Source: Sedimentisphaerales bacterium (lineage in GTDB: Bacteria; Planctomycetota; Phycisphaerae; Sedimentisphaerales; Anaerobacaceae). Taken from it: a DNA stretch of 64,000 bases. This document shows positions 51,222-59,928 of the stretch, in pieces (the stretch's first letter is position 1; every line of letters begins with the position of its first letter). A program made the translations under genes and the position numbers. Where the stretch lies: assembly GCA_016927855.1 (NCBI GenBank), contig JAFGLV010000062.1:20488-84487 (forward strand), written 5' to 3'. The notes beneath the pieces are model-generated. The model worked only from the letters and a program-made list of their open reading frames with translations. It had not been told where the DNA came from and did not search any database.

Positions 51222-51333
51222 ACCACCACCCCGCTCAATTCGGACGGAAAGGCTGGCGACCCAGCGCGGGTGCCAGCCCGAGATCTGCATTCGGTGCGAG
51301 CGGAAACTCGCTCAGACCGTTGGCCGGACACAA

Positions 51334-51657
51334 TCAGTGATTGTGTTCAGCCACACGGTGAGTACCATCGTCTCCGCCGTCATAGTCATAGTCGTCTCCG
51401 AACGGACATACCGGTGCTCCGTCGGGGAAGTAGTCCTCGTTGCCGACGATGGCGTTCAAGTTGGCGGGCCAATCTCCCGTATTGGCATAGAACAGCTCGA
51501 TCTGCGAATTGATCAGATCGACGTTCGTCTTGCATGCGTTCCTCTTCGCGGAATCGGCGCTCTGGCTTATTCTCGGAATGGCAATGGCAGCCAGCGCCCC
51601 GAGAATCAGTACGACGACCAGCAGCTCGACCAGCGTGAACCCTTTTCGCACTTTCAT
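51334..51657 (-). CDS. Major pseudopilin, GspG-like
   Basis: 107 residues from MKVRKGFTLVELLVVVLILG, a perfect class III signal with cleavage after Gly6. The core (RISQSADSAKRNACKTNVDLINSQIELFYANTGDWPANLNAIV) matches GspG/ComGC pseudopilins. The Asp-rich end (FGDDYDYDGGDDG) could be the calcium site found in GspG. AAGGAAGG lies just upstream. As the most GspG-like member it probably forms the pseudopilus shaft. Confidence 0.88.
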   Translation of the reverse strand: MKVRKGFTLVELLVVVLILGALAAIAIPRISQSADSAKRNACKTNVDLINSQIELFYANTGDWPANLNAIVGNEDYFPDGAPVCPFGDDYDYDGGDDGTHRVAEHNH

Positions 51658-51766
51658 TTCACCTTCCTTTTCAAAGAGTGAGTTCTCAATGCCACAACGG
51701 ACGCCTGCGTCCTTCATCGGCCAAAACCACGCCGGACTCCAGTACATTGCGGTGCATCTGCATCGT

Positions 51767-52966
51767 TCACGAAACCTGCGTCATATAGTCGAACATGGGT
51801 AGATAGACTCCCAGCAGCACGAGACCGATAACCAAGCCCATAACCAGCGTCAGGGCAGGCTCCAGCTTGACGATGAGCGCGCCGATCATCCGATCGATAT
51901 CGCGGTCGAGAATATCGGCGCCCTTGCCCAGCATCTCCGCTAGCCGGCCGACCTGCTCGCCGGAGACTGCCATTTGGACGATAACCGGCGGGAAGATGGG
52001 ATGGGCCTCCAGGCTCCGGCCCACGGGGTTTCCGGCACGGGCGGATTTCTGCAGCGCCTCGGAGATCTGTGTCATTTCCTCGTTGCCGCTAACGCGTCCG
52101 GCGATCCGCAACGCGTCGATCACGGAGAGCCCTACGGAGATCAGCATCGCAAAGGGACGAACGAAGCGCGTGACCAGGATCAGGCGATTCAACCTGCCCA
52201 GCACAGGAATCTCCAGTTTCAGGCGATCCCAGCGCCGGCGCGTTTCTGCATCCCGGAGCCTCCCCTTGGCTAACCAGATGCCGAAACCGATGCCGCTCAG
52301 CACGACCAGACCGCCCCAGCCTCTCAACATCCCGCTCAGATTGACCAGCAAGAGCGTAGGCCAGGGCAGCAACACATGCAGCCGGTCGTACAGCTTGATA
52401 AACACCGGCACGACGAACACGAGCAAGCAGGCGAGAATACCGAGGCAAACGACGCCGACCGACACCGGATACACAAAGGCCGACCTGATCTTGTTTCTCA
52501 GCTCAGCCTTCTTTTCCAGGTAGACGGCGCTCATCTCGAGTGAATCGGCCAGCTTGCCGCCAGCCTCGCCGGCTTCCAGCATCCCCACGAAGAATTCTGA
52601 GAAGACCTGCTTGTGTGGCTCGAAAGCCTTTCTCAAACTGGCGCCGCCTTGGAGCCGCTCCTTGATGTCGGCAATGACGCCGCGCAGCGCCGGCTTTTCG
52701 GACTGGGTCTCCAGCGTTTCAAGGCACTGGATGACAGACAGACCTGCCGAGTACATACCGGCCAGCTTGTACGCGAACGCTACAACATCCTGCTGCGTGA
52801 TGCGTCCACGCAGCCGGGAGGGCGCCTGGGCTCGAGACGCTTCGATCAGGACGTAACCGAGACGCGACAGCTCGGCGCGCAGGGATGTGATATCGCCGAT
52901 GTCCTCGTACGTACCCCGGTACTCCGCGCCGGCGCGGTCTTTCGCGATGTATTGATATGTCGGCAT
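51767..52966 (-). CDS. gspF: Type II secretion/pilus inner-membrane platform protein GspF
   Basis: 399 residues, the normal length. Two repeated cytoplasmic domains (SALGY-type FAYKLAGMYSAGLSVIQCLETL and FVRPFAMLISVGLSVIDALRIAG) alternate with membrane helices near residues 165, 215 and 375. The N-terminal MPTYQYIAKDRAG is typical. GspF is the platform that turns ATPase motion into pilin assembly. Its ATG shares a base with the gspE stop (TGATG). Confidence 0.93.
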   Translation of the reverse strand: MPTYQYIAKDRAGAEYRGTYEDIGDITSLRAELSRLGYVLIEASRAQAPSRLRGRITQQDVVAFAYKLAGMYSAGLSVIQCLETLETQSEKPALRGVIADIKERLQGGASLRKAFEPHKQVFSEFFVGMLEAGEAGGKLADSLEMSAVYLEKKAELRNKIRSAFVYPVSVGVVCLGILACLLVFVVPVFIKLYDRLHVLLPWPTLLLVNLSGMLRGWGGLVVLSGIGFGIWLAKGRLRDAETRRRWDRLKLEIPVLGRLNRLILVTRFVRPFAMLISVGLSVIDALRIAGRVSGNEEMTQISEALQKSARAGNPVGRSLEAHPIFPPVIVQMAVSGEQVGRLAEMLGKGADILDRDIDRMIGALIVKLEPALTLVMGLVIGLVLLGVYLPMFDYMTQVS

Positions 52967-54666
52967 CAGCCCCGATCCATGTCTACCACTCTCATGATTT
53001 CTTCCACGGTGGTCCAGCCCGCCAGGACCATGTCCACCGCCGCCTGGCGCAGCGTCCTCATGCCCTCCGAGACTGCCTGCGTTTTGATGGTGACGTCATC
53101 CGCTCCGTCCACGATCATCCTTGTGATCTGCTGTGAGACGTGCAGGATCTCATAAACGCTCTTGCGGCCGACGTAGCCGGTCTGGAAGCAGTAGCTGCAC
53201 CCGGTGCCGCGCCAGAGCTGGAGGTCGCTTCGATGCTTGCCTTCACCGAACAGGAGAATCTGCTCGACCTCGGTCGCCTCGTTGGCTTGCCTGCATTTCG
53301 GGCAGCAGGTGCGCACGAGCCGCTGCGCCACGGTCCCCAGCAGAGCCGAACCCAACAGAAACGGCGACACGCCAAGGTTCGCCAGGCGCGAGATGGCCGC
53401 CGCGGCGTCGTTCGTGTGCAGCGTGCTGAGGACGAGGTGGCCTGTCAGCGCCGCGCCGATGGCAATCTCAGCGGTTTCGTGGTCTCGGATTTCACCGATC
53501 AGGATGACGTCGGGGTCCTGACGCAGGATACTGCGCAAGGCCGACGGGAACGTCATGCCGGCGACCGGCTTGACCTGCACCTGGGTGATGCCCTTCAGGC
53601 AGTACTCGACCGGGTCCTCCACGGTGACGATGTTCCGCTCCGGCGTGTTGATGAGTTGGAGCACCGAATAGAGCGTGGTCGTCTTGCCGCTGCCGGTTGG
53701 GCCCGTCAGCAAAATCATGCCATAGGGGTTCGCGACGAGCTCCCGAAAGCGCTCGTTGTCCTCGGGCGAGATCACCACCTTGTCCAGCGCCCAGCGCTGG
53801 ACCGTCTTGTCGAGGATTCGCAATACCATCTTCTCGCCACCGACAGACGGCAGCGACGAAACCCGCAGATCGTATTCTCTGTTGTCATACTCGAACGTCA
53901 TGTGGCCGTCCTGAGGGATGCGCCGTTCGGAGATATCCATGTCCGCCATGATCTTGATGTGGGAGACCACCTCCTGCTGCACGGAGCCCGGGATGCGAAC
54001 CGTGTCACGCAGGGTGCCGTCCACGCGGTAGCGGACGCGAACGTCCGGCCATTGTGGCTCGATGTGGATGTCGCTGGCGCGCGCCGCGATCGCACCCTTG
54101 ATGATGGAAGCGACCAATTTGCTGATCGGATCGTCGCCGGCGGTTAAGGTGCGTATGTGCTTGTCCGATTCGCCTGCCCCGGCTCCAGCGTCTTCCTTCA
54201 ATCGCATCGAAGCGATCACCTGCTTGGTGACGTTCGCCTCGTCGAAATGGTACTGGATCGCCTGCTCGATGGCGGTCGGCGCCGCGGCCACGGGAACGAC
54301 GCGGTAGCCTGTCTTGAGTTCAATCTCGTCGCGCGTTGCCAGGTCCAGCGGCGCGCCCATGGCCACCAAGAGCGAACCTTCGTGATGCTTCATCGGGATG
54401 ATATTCGCGCGGCTGGCCAGATCGTGAGCGACCAGGTGCGCCACCATGGGATCGATCTTCTCGGCCGACAGATCGACGAAGTCGATCCCGTTGGCGCGCG
54501 CGACGATCCGTGTGAATTCGTCCTCACTGAGCAGATTGTCGCGTTTGAGGATGGAAACGACGCTGTCTCCGGTATCTCGGTGCCGTTCGAGGACAGACTC
54601 GAGGACGGCCGGATCGAGCACATTCTCGTCCGAGAGCACTGCTATTACCGGATCACGTTCGTTCAT
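52966..54666 (-). CDS. gspE: Type II secretion/pilus assembly ATPase GspE/PilB
   Basis: 566 residues. An N-terminal MshEN-like domain (about 1-150), then the ATPase: Walker A GPTGSGKTTTLY, Asp box TVEDPVEYCL, Walker B LRSILRQDPDVILIGEIRD and His box TGHLVLSTLHTND. A four-cysteine zinc site, CCPKC...CSYC, lies near residue 470. It drives extension of the pseudopilus. First gene of the operon; its promoter should lie in the 210 bases before the divergent tRNA gene. Confidence 0.94.
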   Translation of the reverse strand: MNERDPVIAVLSDENVLDPAVLESVLERHRDTGDSVVSILKRDNLLSEDEFTRIVARANGIDFVDLSAEKIDPMVAHLVAHDLASRANIIPMKHHEGSLLVAMGAPLDLATRDEIELKTGYRVVPVAAAPTAIEQAIQYHFDEANVTKQVIASMRLKEDAGAGAGESDKHIRTLTAGDDPISKLVASIIKGAIAARASDIHIEPQWPDVRVRYRVDGTLRDTVRIPGSVQQEVVSHIKIMADMDISERRIPQDGHMTFEYDNREYDLRVSSLPSVGGEKMVLRILDKTVQRWALDKVVISPEDNERFRELVANPYGMILLTGPTGSGKTTTLYSVLQLINTPERNIVTVEDPVEYCLKGITQVQVKPVAGMTFPSALRSILRQDPDVILIGEIRDHETAEIAIGAALTGHLVLSTLHTNDAAAAISRLANLGVSPFLLGSALLGTVAQRLVRTCCPKCRQANEATEVEQILLFGEGKHRSDLQLWRGTGCSYCFQTGYVGRKSVYEILHVSQQITRMIVDGADDVTIKTQAVSEGMRTLRQAAVDMVLAGWTTVEEIMRVVDMDRG

Positions 54667-54838
54667 CGTATCGGTTTCCCGAAGCTGTCTGATATCGGCC
54701 TACCTGCCGATTCATCGACAGACCAAGCCCCCCACGTTAGCGGCGTGTCGCCTCTGTCCAGCCGAAGCGACCGTGCCAGGCCGCACAGACCCGCTTCCGA
54801 TCTCGGCAAAATCTCCTCCCCAGGTGGGCAGAATCTTC

Positions 54839-54867
54839 TTGCGAGACATCCTCCGCCGCTGTATAAA
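54839..54867 (+). promoter_or_regulatory. Promoter of tRNA-Cys
   Basis: TTGCGA (54839-54844, 4/6), a 17-base spacer and TATAAA (54862-54867, 5/6), ending 13 bases before the mature tRNA. Confidence 0.55.
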
Positions 54868-54880
54868 GTATGCGCTGTCA

Positions 54881-54954
54881 GGCGGCGTAGCCAAGTGGTC
54901 CAAGGCGACGGTTTGCAAAACCGTTATTCGTCGGTTCGAATCCGACCGCCGCCT
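54881..54954 (+). tRNA. tRNA-Cys (anticodon GCA)
   Basis: 74 bases with a complete cloverleaf: acceptor GGCGGCG/CGCCGCC, D arm GCC/GGC, anticodon stem ACGGT/ACCGT with loop TTGCAAA (GCA), T arm GTCGG-TTCGAAT-CCGAC. The discriminator is U, the identity base for cysteine. CCA is not encoded. Confidence 0.96.
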
Positions 54955-55090
54955 TTGTCTTTGCGCGTGCGTCTGGCCTTTAAATCCTGGCCTAAGAATT
55001 ACTTATATCTATCCCGGCCGCCAGGAGCGCGCAAGCACTATCGGACGCTTGCGGTGTCGACCGGCGGCTATCCGAGGACATCGTGCCGCC

Positions 55091-55630
55091 ATGGCCATCC
55101 CCGAGTTGGAGTGCCTGCTGACCTCAAGGATCTCTGCCGAACGGCTGCGGCCGGAGCACGAGGAATTGATCCACCGTGTGCACCGCGACGAAAGCGTGAT
55201 GGCCTGGCTCGGCGGCCTGCGCTCGCTCGAGGAAACGCATGACTACATGGCGCTTAACCTGGCCCATTGGCAGTCCTACGGATTCGGGATTTGGACTCTT
55301 CGCGAGACTGCGACCGAACGCTTTATGGGACGCGGAGGCTTGCGGAACGCCGCGATCGACGGCCGTCCCGAAGTCGAACTGGCCTATGGCCTGCTGCCAG
55401 AGTTCTGGAATCGAGGGCTCGCCACCGAGTTCGCGCGGCACCTCGTGCAGATTGGCTCTGACGACCTTGGGTTTTCAGACCTTGTGTCGGTCACAAGGCC
55501 CGAGAACGTCGCGTCGCAACGCGTCCTGGCCAAGGCTGGCTTCCAGCCCGAACGCCAGACCTTGTTCAAAGGGGAACTCCACCTGCTCTACCGCTGGCGC
55601 GTGGACGCTTCTGCTGAGCCGGCGCGATAG
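55091..55630 (+). CDS. GNAT-family N-acetyltransferase (RimJ/RimL type)
   Basis: 179 residues from the ATG at 55091 (GAGGA 12 bases upstream). The pattern matches the RimJ/RimL branch: LTSRISAERLRPEH at the start, WTLRETATERFMGRGGLRN, VELAYGLLPEFWNRGLATEFARHLV (acetyl-CoA loop) and VTRPENVASQRVLAKAGF. Such enzymes acetylate protein N-termini, amino acids or antibiotics; the substrate is not readable. It follows the tRNA by 136 bases and is convergent with the aldo/keto reductase three bases away. Confidence 0.88.
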   Translation: MAIPELECLLTSRISAERLRPEHEELIHRVHRDESVMAWLGGLRSLEETHDYMALNLAHWQSYGFGIWTLRETATERFMGRGGLRNAAIDGRPEVELAYGLLPEFWNRGLATEFARHLVQIGSDDLGFSDLVSVTRPENVASQRVLAKAGFQPERQTLFKGELHLLYRWRVDASAEPAR

Positions 55631-55633
55631 ACG

Positions 55634-56689
55634 TCAGGCGTGCGCGTCGCGGCCGCACTCGTGTGGACTGTCGGGATAGAGCGCCGCATCGGTCGGTGCC
55701 CCGAAGGCGACGCGCTGCTCGTCCCGTTGAAAGAGTGAAAGACGCTGCTGGGCGATCTGCTGTAACTGCGCCGTCTCTTCCTCGCCGATCGGATGATACT
55801 TCGTCGCGACCTCAATGGCCTTGGCGGTCATTTCCAGGGAACTGGGCGGAACAGCCGCGACCACGCCTTCCTGCGAGAGCGTGAACCGCAAAGCCTTGTC
55901 GATCTGACCGTCGCCTTCCAGCGGACGATACCACCAACGGCGCTCGTGCTCGGCGCCGGAAGGCCAGGCGCCGCCGCACATTGGCTTGATCGCCAGGACC
56001 GCGGTCCCCTGCGCTTGGGCCTTTTCCAGCACCGCTTTGCCGAAGCTGATCTGGAAGAACTCGATGAAGTTGATGGGAAACATCACCGTATCGAACTTGT
56101 ATCCGTTCAAGGCCTCCAGCGCGCCCTTCGTCGTGTGGGCCGAAAAGCCGAGGTAGCGAACCTTGCCTTCTTCTTTGGCTTTCAGGAAGGTCTCCATCGC
56201 GCCGCCGGGACCGAGGGCCTGCTTGACCTCGTCCGGCGTGCGGATGTGGTGCATCTGATACAGGTCGAAGTGATCGGTCCTGAGTCGCTGAAGGGAACGC
56301 TGCAGCTCCAGTCGGGCGCCGTCTTTGTCGCGCATCTTGGTCTTGCAGGCCAAGAAGATGCGGCTGCGGTCTATGCCTTGCAGGCCGATGCCCATCTTGA
56401 TCTCGGCATCGCCTTGGCCGTAGGCAGGCGCGACGTCGAAGTAGTTCACGCCGCGATCGAAGGCATCGTGCAGCGCCGTGGTGCAGCGCTGCTGGTCGTC
56501 GTAGGCCAGCGCCAAGCCGGGGAACCCCACGATCGAAATCTTCTCACCGGTCCGCCCGAGCACGCGTCGAGGCAGCGCCGGGCTCGTTGACGCAGCGCCT
56601 GCTGCGCCGGCATTGAACAAGGGTCGCGCGCCGAGGGCATACGTTCCGGCCACGCCGCCGGCGGTCTTGAGAAACGTTCGTCTTTTCAT
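55634..56689 (-). CDS. Tat-exported aldo/keto reductase
   Basis: 351 residues. The N-terminus MKRRTFLKTAGGVAGTYALG is a twin-arginine signal, so the folded enzyme with its nucleotide should be exported. The AKR barrel shows VNYFDVAPAYGQGD (catalytic Asp and Tyr), FLACKTKM (Lys) and FDLYQMHHI (His), followed by GFSAHTTKGALEAL. Exported AKRs of this kind are common in planctomycetes and substrates are unknown. The C-terminal GRDAHA is encoded by a hairpin repeat (55640-55658) related to the one at 16001-16049 and does not belong to the fold. Confidence 0.9.
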   Translation of the reverse strand: MKRRTFLKTAGGVAGTYALGARPLFNAGAAGAASTSPALPRRVLGRTGEKISIVGFPGLALAYDDQQRCTTALHDAFDRGVNYFDVAPAYGQGDAEIKMGIGLQGIDRSRIFLACKTKMRDKDGARLELQRSLQRLRTDHFDLYQMHHIRTPDEVKQALGPGGAMETFLKAKEEGKVRYLGFSAHTTKGALEALNGYKFDTVMFPINFIEFFQISFGKAVLEKAQAQGTAVLAIKPMCGGAWPSGAEHERRWWYRPLEGDGQIDKALRFTLSQEGVVAAVPPSSLEMTAKAIEVATKYHPIGEEETAQLQQIAQQRLSLFQRDEQRVAFGAPTDAALYPDSPHECGRDAHA

Positions 56690-56815
56690 ACGTCTTTCCC
56701 CCTTGTCAGAATGATCCGTCGGCCAGCGAAGCCTCTGGTGAGGACCCCAACTGGGACCACGACATTCTACGATTCAGGCGGAAACGAAGCAACAAGGCTT
56801 TTCGTTGCCGTGTGC

Positions 56816-59713
56816 CTATGCGACTTTGCCGCATTCGATACACTCGACGGCGATCGAGGATAGATGCTCGGTCACCTTGCCGCGAACCCACACCGGCCCG
56901 CCGTAGGAACAAATGCCTTGATACAGTCTGATCTGGTCGGGAAAGAAACTCACTTCCGCCAGTCCCGTCGCATCCTCCAGCGTCACGAATCCCATGACGC
57001 GTCCGTCGCTGGTCCTGGCCTTGCGCGCGGCCGCGACGAACCCTGCCACCGTTGCCCGGCGTCCCAGTAGAGACACACCATGGTGGGCCTTCGCCAACTT
57101 GATCGCAGGCAGGTATCGGCCCGACAGCAACGTCGCCGGGTGCAGACTGAAAGACATGCCGGTCGTATCCAACTCCGCTTTCAGCCTGGCGATCCGGTCG
57201 TAATCAGGCAAGCGCCCGATGGCACAGTCGCGATAGATATCGAACAGCAAAGGCTGATCGAGGTCACGCCGGCCGAAATGCAGCCGGCTCAACATCAGCG
57301 GTCGCGTCGCGGCCAGGCCGTCGCAGGCACCGACGTGAATGAGGTTTTGCAGTTCGGGCCTGCGGAACGTCACGCGCCGCCGCAGGTCGTCGATGTCATC
57401 GAACCCTCGCGCACGCCGCTCTCGGACCACGTTTTCGGCGGTCGTGTGACTCAGTCCTTTCAGGACGTTCAGACCCGCGCGAATGGCTCGACCCTGCACG
57501 CTCCATTCGATCTCGCTATGGTTGACATGCGGCGGCAGGACCGTGATACCGTGCCTCTTCGCGTCCCAGACGTACACTCGCAAAGGGTACATCCCGTGAT
57601 GATTGTTCAAGAGCGAGCAATAAAATTCGGTCGGATAGTTCGCCTTCAGGTACGCGGTTTCCCACGCGATATTGCCATACACCGTCGCGTGGGCTTTGCA
57701 GTACGAATAGGCGGCAAAGCGCAGGATCTCCTCCCAGATCGTCTCAGCGGTCTGTCGGTCGATGCCGGCCTGCTCGGCCCGCGACCGCACGAAGTCGAGG
57801 TATTGCGCCTGCAACCGCGCCGCCGAGACTTTCTTCGAGACCTCCGAGCGAAACCGGTCGGCGTCGGCCACCGTGTAGCCGGCGATCTCGACCGCGATCC
57901 GCATGACGTCCTCCTGGTAGAGCATCACGCCGTAGGTGTCACCCAGCAGGTCCGCCAGCTTGGGGTGGAGATACTCGAAGGGCTTGCCGTGTACGTGCCG
58001 TTCGATGAACGCCGCCTTCATACCGCCGGAAGCCGGACCGGGACGAATCAGCGACAGCGCGATCGCCAGGTCCTTCTTGCTCTTGACCTTGAGTCCGCGC
58101 AGAAGCTGTCTCATGCCGGGCGACTCGCTCTGGAACACGCCCAGACTGTCACCTTCGCTGAGCATCCTGGCGGTCTTGCTGTCGTTCGGCTCGAAGGAGA
58201 CGTCGCCGGTGCCGTTACGCGTGCGGCTGATAATCTCGATCGCTTCATTGACCGTCGAAAGCGAGCGATTGCCGAGCAGGTCGATCTTCACCAGGCCGAC
58301 CGCTTCGGCAGCGTCCTTGTCGTATTGCGTGATGATGACACCTTTGTTAGCGCGCTCTAGCGGAGCAACGCGGCTGACCGGGCCCGGCGTGACCACGATC
58401 CCGCCGCAGTGAACACCCAGGTGCCTGGGAATCCCCACAAGCTGCTCGGCCAGGCGATAGACCGGTGAGTCGCGCTTGATCTTTCCCGCTCGGCTCAACT
58501 GATTGATCTCGACCGGCGTCAGCCCCAAGGCCCGGCCGGCATCGCGAATGGCGCCGCGCCGCCGATAGCGATTGACGTTGCACACCATCGCGACGTGGTC
58601 GAAACCCCAATGCTCGTAACAGAAGCGGATCACGTCGTCGCGCCGGCGCCAGCACAGGTCGATGTCGATATCGGGACAATCGGTCCGGCCGGGATTCATG
58701 AAACGCTCGAAGTAGAGCTTGTTCTCAATCGGACAGACCCGTGTGAAACCTAAGACATGCGAGACCAGAGAGCCCGCCGCCGAGCCGCGCACCTCGACCG
58801 GAATGCCATGCTGCTTGGCGAAGTTGACGATTTCATAGACCACGAGAAAGTAATCGCAGAACCTGTTTTTCTCGACGGTCGTCAGTTCATATTCCAGCCG
58901 CTTGACGATCTCCTTGCTCACAGGTCGATACTGCTGCGCCAATCCTCGATGACACAGCTTCGCCAGTTCCTTCGCGCTGCTCGTGCCGTGAGCAAGTTTC
59001 GCTTGAGGCAGGATCGGCTTGCCGGTAAGCAACTGGAAATTGCACCGCTCCACGATCTCGTCGGCGTTGGTGAGCGCTCTCGGATAATTGGAAAACCGCT
59101 CCTTGACTTGCGCAACAGAAGGAAGTGTGCCAACCCCGTATGAATCGTCCGGTCCCGCACCAACCACGCTTAGGCTCCGTATCCGCGCCAAGGTCTTAGC
59201 GATTTCCATGTCGTTATTGTCCAGCCAAGCTGCGTTGTTCCAGGCCACCGGCTCAAGATCGTGAGCCGCCGCGAAGGTCATATCACATGGACTGCTGCAA
59301 CCTGCAAACAGATGCTCCTTATCCAGAATGGGCCGTAGTCTTTTCAAGAGCGCAGATTGATTGCAGATGCAGAGCACTCCCCTGCTGTCACTCTGCAGCT
59401 CTTTGACGAGATCGAAATCGCGGTTGAGATTGCAGGCGGTGATGATCCGACAAAGGTTTCCGTAACCGGCCTGATTCTCCGCCAGCAAAACCGCTCGCTG
59501 GCTGTCGGTCAGAATCTCCACGCCGACGATCGGCTGCACATCGACGCTCTGAGCGGTTTTATAGAGGTCTACTACCCCTGCCAGAGAATTGACATCCGCC
59601 AGCGCCACGGCGCCATAGCCATATTCCGCGGCCCTTTCCACCCACCGCTGGACCGAGACCGACGCCCGCAAGAGGCTGTAGAAACTCCGACATGTCAGCG
59701 CCGCGATGCGCAT
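56816..59713 (-). CDS. DnaE-like DNA polymerase III alpha subunit, probable SOS polymerase
   Basis: 965 residues from the ATG at 59713 (GGGGAAGG upstream); the frame extends to 59779 but that part overlaps an inverted repeat. The C-family catalytic Asp residues are present: PDIDIDLCWRRRDD and LVKIDLLGNRSLSTV. The fingers and thumb follow (LSEGDSLGVFQSESPGM, SLIRPGPASGG, YQEDVMRIA, FAAYSYCKAHATVYG), then an HhH region and a C-terminal OB fold (TVAGFVAAARKA, GFVTLEDATG). The N-terminal PHP domain is degenerate: the usual HxH is LTCRSFYSLL and the usual TDH is LADVNSL, so its metal site is lost. Shorter than replicative DnaE (about 1160). Linkage to lexA suggests damage-induced translesion synthesis. 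Confidence 0.88.
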   Translation of the reverse strand: MRIAALTCRSFYSLLRASVSVQRWVERAAEYGYGAVALADVNSLAGVVDLYKTAQSVDVQPIVGVEILTDSQRAVLLAENQAGYGNLCRIITACNLNRDFDLVKELQSDSRGVLCICNQSALLKRLRPILDKEHLFAGCSSPCDMTFAAAHDLEPVAWNNAAWLDNNDMEIAKTLARIRSLSVVGAGPDDSYGVGTLPSVAQVKERFSNYPRALTNADEIVERCNFQLLTGKPILPQAKLAHGTSSAKELAKLCHRGLAQQYRPVSKEIVKRLEYELTTVEKNRFCDYFLVVYEIVNFAKQHGIPVEVRGSAAGSLVSHVLGFTRVCPIENKLYFERFMNPGRTDCPDIDIDLCWRRRDDVIRFCYEHWGFDHVAMVCNVNRYRRRGAIRDAGRALGLTPVEINQLSRAGKIKRDSPVYRLAEQLVGIPRHLGVHCGGIVVTPGPVSRVAPLERANKGVIITQYDKDAAEAVGLVKIDLLGNRSLSTVNEAIEIISRTRNGTGDVSFEPNDSKTARMLSEGDSLGVFQSESPGMRQLLRGLKVKSKKDLAIALSLIRPGPASGGMKAAFIERHVHGKPFEYLHPKLADLLGDTYGVMLYQEDVMRIAVEIAGYTVADADRFRSEVSKKVSAARLQAQYLDFVRSRAEQAGIDRQTAETIWEEILRFAAYSYCKAHATVYGNIAWETAYLKANYPTEFYCSLLNNHHGMYPLRVYVWDAKRHGITVLPPHVNHSEIEWSVQGRAIRAGLNVLKGLSHTTAENVVRERRARGFDDIDDLRRRVTFRRPELQNLIHVGACDGLAATRPLMLSRLHFGRRDLDQPLLFDIYRDCAIGRLPDYDRIARLKAELDTTGMSFSLHPATLLSGRYLPAIKLAKAHHGVSLLGRRATVAGFVAAARKARTSDGRVMGFVTLEDATGLAEVSFFPDQIRLYQGICSYGGPVWVRGKVTEHLSSIAVECIECGKVA

Positions 59714-59760
59714 ACCTTCCCCGCCCCACAAAACGACACTGTAGAAAACGTAACGGTCTA

Positions 59761-59788
59761 TCCTTCGAGGCGTTATCACCTCGAAGGA
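59761..59788. repeat. Perfect inverted repeat upstream of the dnaE-like gene
   Basis: TCCTTCGAGG (59761-59770) and CCTCGAAGGA (59779-59788) are perfect 10-base arms around CGTTATCA, 48-75 bases before the polymerase start. It could be an operator or a processing hairpin between DUF72 and the polymerase. No U-tract. Confidence 0.6.
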
Positions 59789-59804
59789 TGGAATGTTAAA
59801 ACGC

Positions 59805-59884
59805 TGGAATAATAGAATGTTGGAATATTGGAATACTGGGTACGCCCCCCCACCATTCCATCATTCCAACATTCCATTATTCCA
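59805..59884. repeat. Long intergenic hairpin made of tandem TGGAAT-type units
   Basis: Left arm 59805-59835 and right arm 59854-59884 pair at 27 of 31 positions. Each arm is four degenerate 8-9-base units beginning TGGAAT (or their complement ATTCCA); further ATTCCATC units follow to about 59913. It lies between DUF72 and dnaE-like on the same strand. Same design as 5270-5348 but with a different unit. Confidence 0.75.
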
Positions 59885-59928
59885 TCGTTCCCCCCTTTCC
59901 ATCATTCCATCGTTTCACCGTCCTTCCT

